This document shows, one piece after another, positions 63,972 through 64,000 of a stretch of DNA of 64,000 bases (the first letter of the stretch is position 1; every line of letters starts with the position of its first letter). The stretch is from Candidatus Saccharimonadota bacterium (lineage in GTDB: Bacteria; Patescibacteriota; Saccharimonadia; Saccharimonadales; Saccharimonadaceae), in assembly GCA_017545505.1 (NCBI GenBank), contig JAFWNB010000001.1, forward strand, positions 39,706-103,705, read 5' to 3'. The notes below the pieces were generated by a model, which made no database searches, was not told the DNA's origin, and saw only the letters and a list, made by a program, of their open reading frames with translations. The position numbers and the translations under genes were made by a program.

Positions 63972-64000
63972 AATGGAGAGTTTGATCCTGGCTCAGGATG
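63972..64000 (+). rRNA. rrs: 16S ribosomal RNA, 5' end only
   Basis: AGAGTTTGATCCTGGCTCAG, the universal 27F primer region, is present; the gene runs off the window after about 29 nt, too little for taxonomic placement. Confidence 0.97.

Noticed and set aside
1..64000. UGA recoding (SR1/Gracilibacteria-type code)
   Set aside because: Several genes end in TGA at the expected place (e.g. 5943, 42987) and RF1-type PVT is normal; no in-frame TGA within conserved proteins.
1..64000. CRISPR arrays, IS elements, integrases
   Set aside because: No regularly spaced repeats and no transposase or recombinase motifs were found on either strand.

Overview
The window is a densely packed, AT-rich bacterial chromosome segment using the standard genetic code (several genes end in TGA). 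Shortened versions of conserved proteins (ThrS without TGS, PrmC without its N-terminal domain, MiaA of 246 aa, a RelA/SpoT-type enzyme ending after TGS), a TraG/TraD-like ATPase beside gyrBA, a type IV pilin, ComEC, and FISUMP/InlB-repeat surface proteins point to a reduced-genome Patescibacteria (CPR) member, most probably Saccharibacteria (TM7). That assignment is inference: only about 29 nt of the 16S rRNA gene is present, at the right edge.

Layout. 1-771: 3' part of RNase Y. 1025-2347: a three-gene cassette (ClbS-like, TfoX-N, cyclophilin-like) of foreign appearance, next to tRNA-Lys. 2603-11108: glmS, a cell-surface glycan cluster (sugar-P transferase, GT4, O-antigen-ligase-like), GNAT, glmM and a Pta-like gene. 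11257-17028: a 1,923-aa secreted FISUMP/InlB-repeat protein. 17213-19200: dnaK behind a CIRCE operator. 19312-27404: ruvB, PH-domain protein, pilin, comEC, yebC, prmC/prfA and five tRNAs. 27517-30097: two unrecognised proteins. 30255-33061: nrdD-nrdG with NrdR-box-like sites. 33101-35768: DUF916-like protein and a second FISUMP protein. 36094-40470: RelA-like enzyme, membrane proteins, GT2, two tRNAs. 40564-42987: orphan genes including a MurI-like protein with an altered active site. 43043-49660: thrS, miaA, wHTH, S2P protease, Nudix-RNase H fusion, RimB/RimK pair. 49679-53792: rnpB, the infC-rpmI-rplT-rpmB operon, comM, a candidate structured RNA, tmRNA. 54032-63842: a second candidate RNA, TraG-like ATPase, gyrB, gyrA, a surface protein; then the rRNA promoter and 16S start.

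Functional links. GlmS and GlmM supply glucosamine phosphates for UDP-GlcNAc, used with the glycosyltransferases for envelope glycans. ComEC, ComM and the pilin fit natural DNA uptake. nrdDG, RelA and DnaK with its operator cover nucleotide supply and stress.

The most unusual content is structural DNA/RNA rather than protein. (1) A palindromic element with a conserved core of about 29 bp lies in three places, twice in frame inside genes; each copy is flanked by long arms made of an inverted copy of the local host sequence. (2) Four of seven tRNA genes are followed by an inverted and then a direct copy of their own 3' end including CCA, forming tRNA-minihelix-like hairpins. (3) At least eight genes have a -10 box exactly 6 nt before the ATG, implying leaderless transcripts. 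(4) Three intergenic regions look like undescribed structured RNAs (47230-47373, 53226-53399, 54032-54370), two with mutually exclusive pairings.
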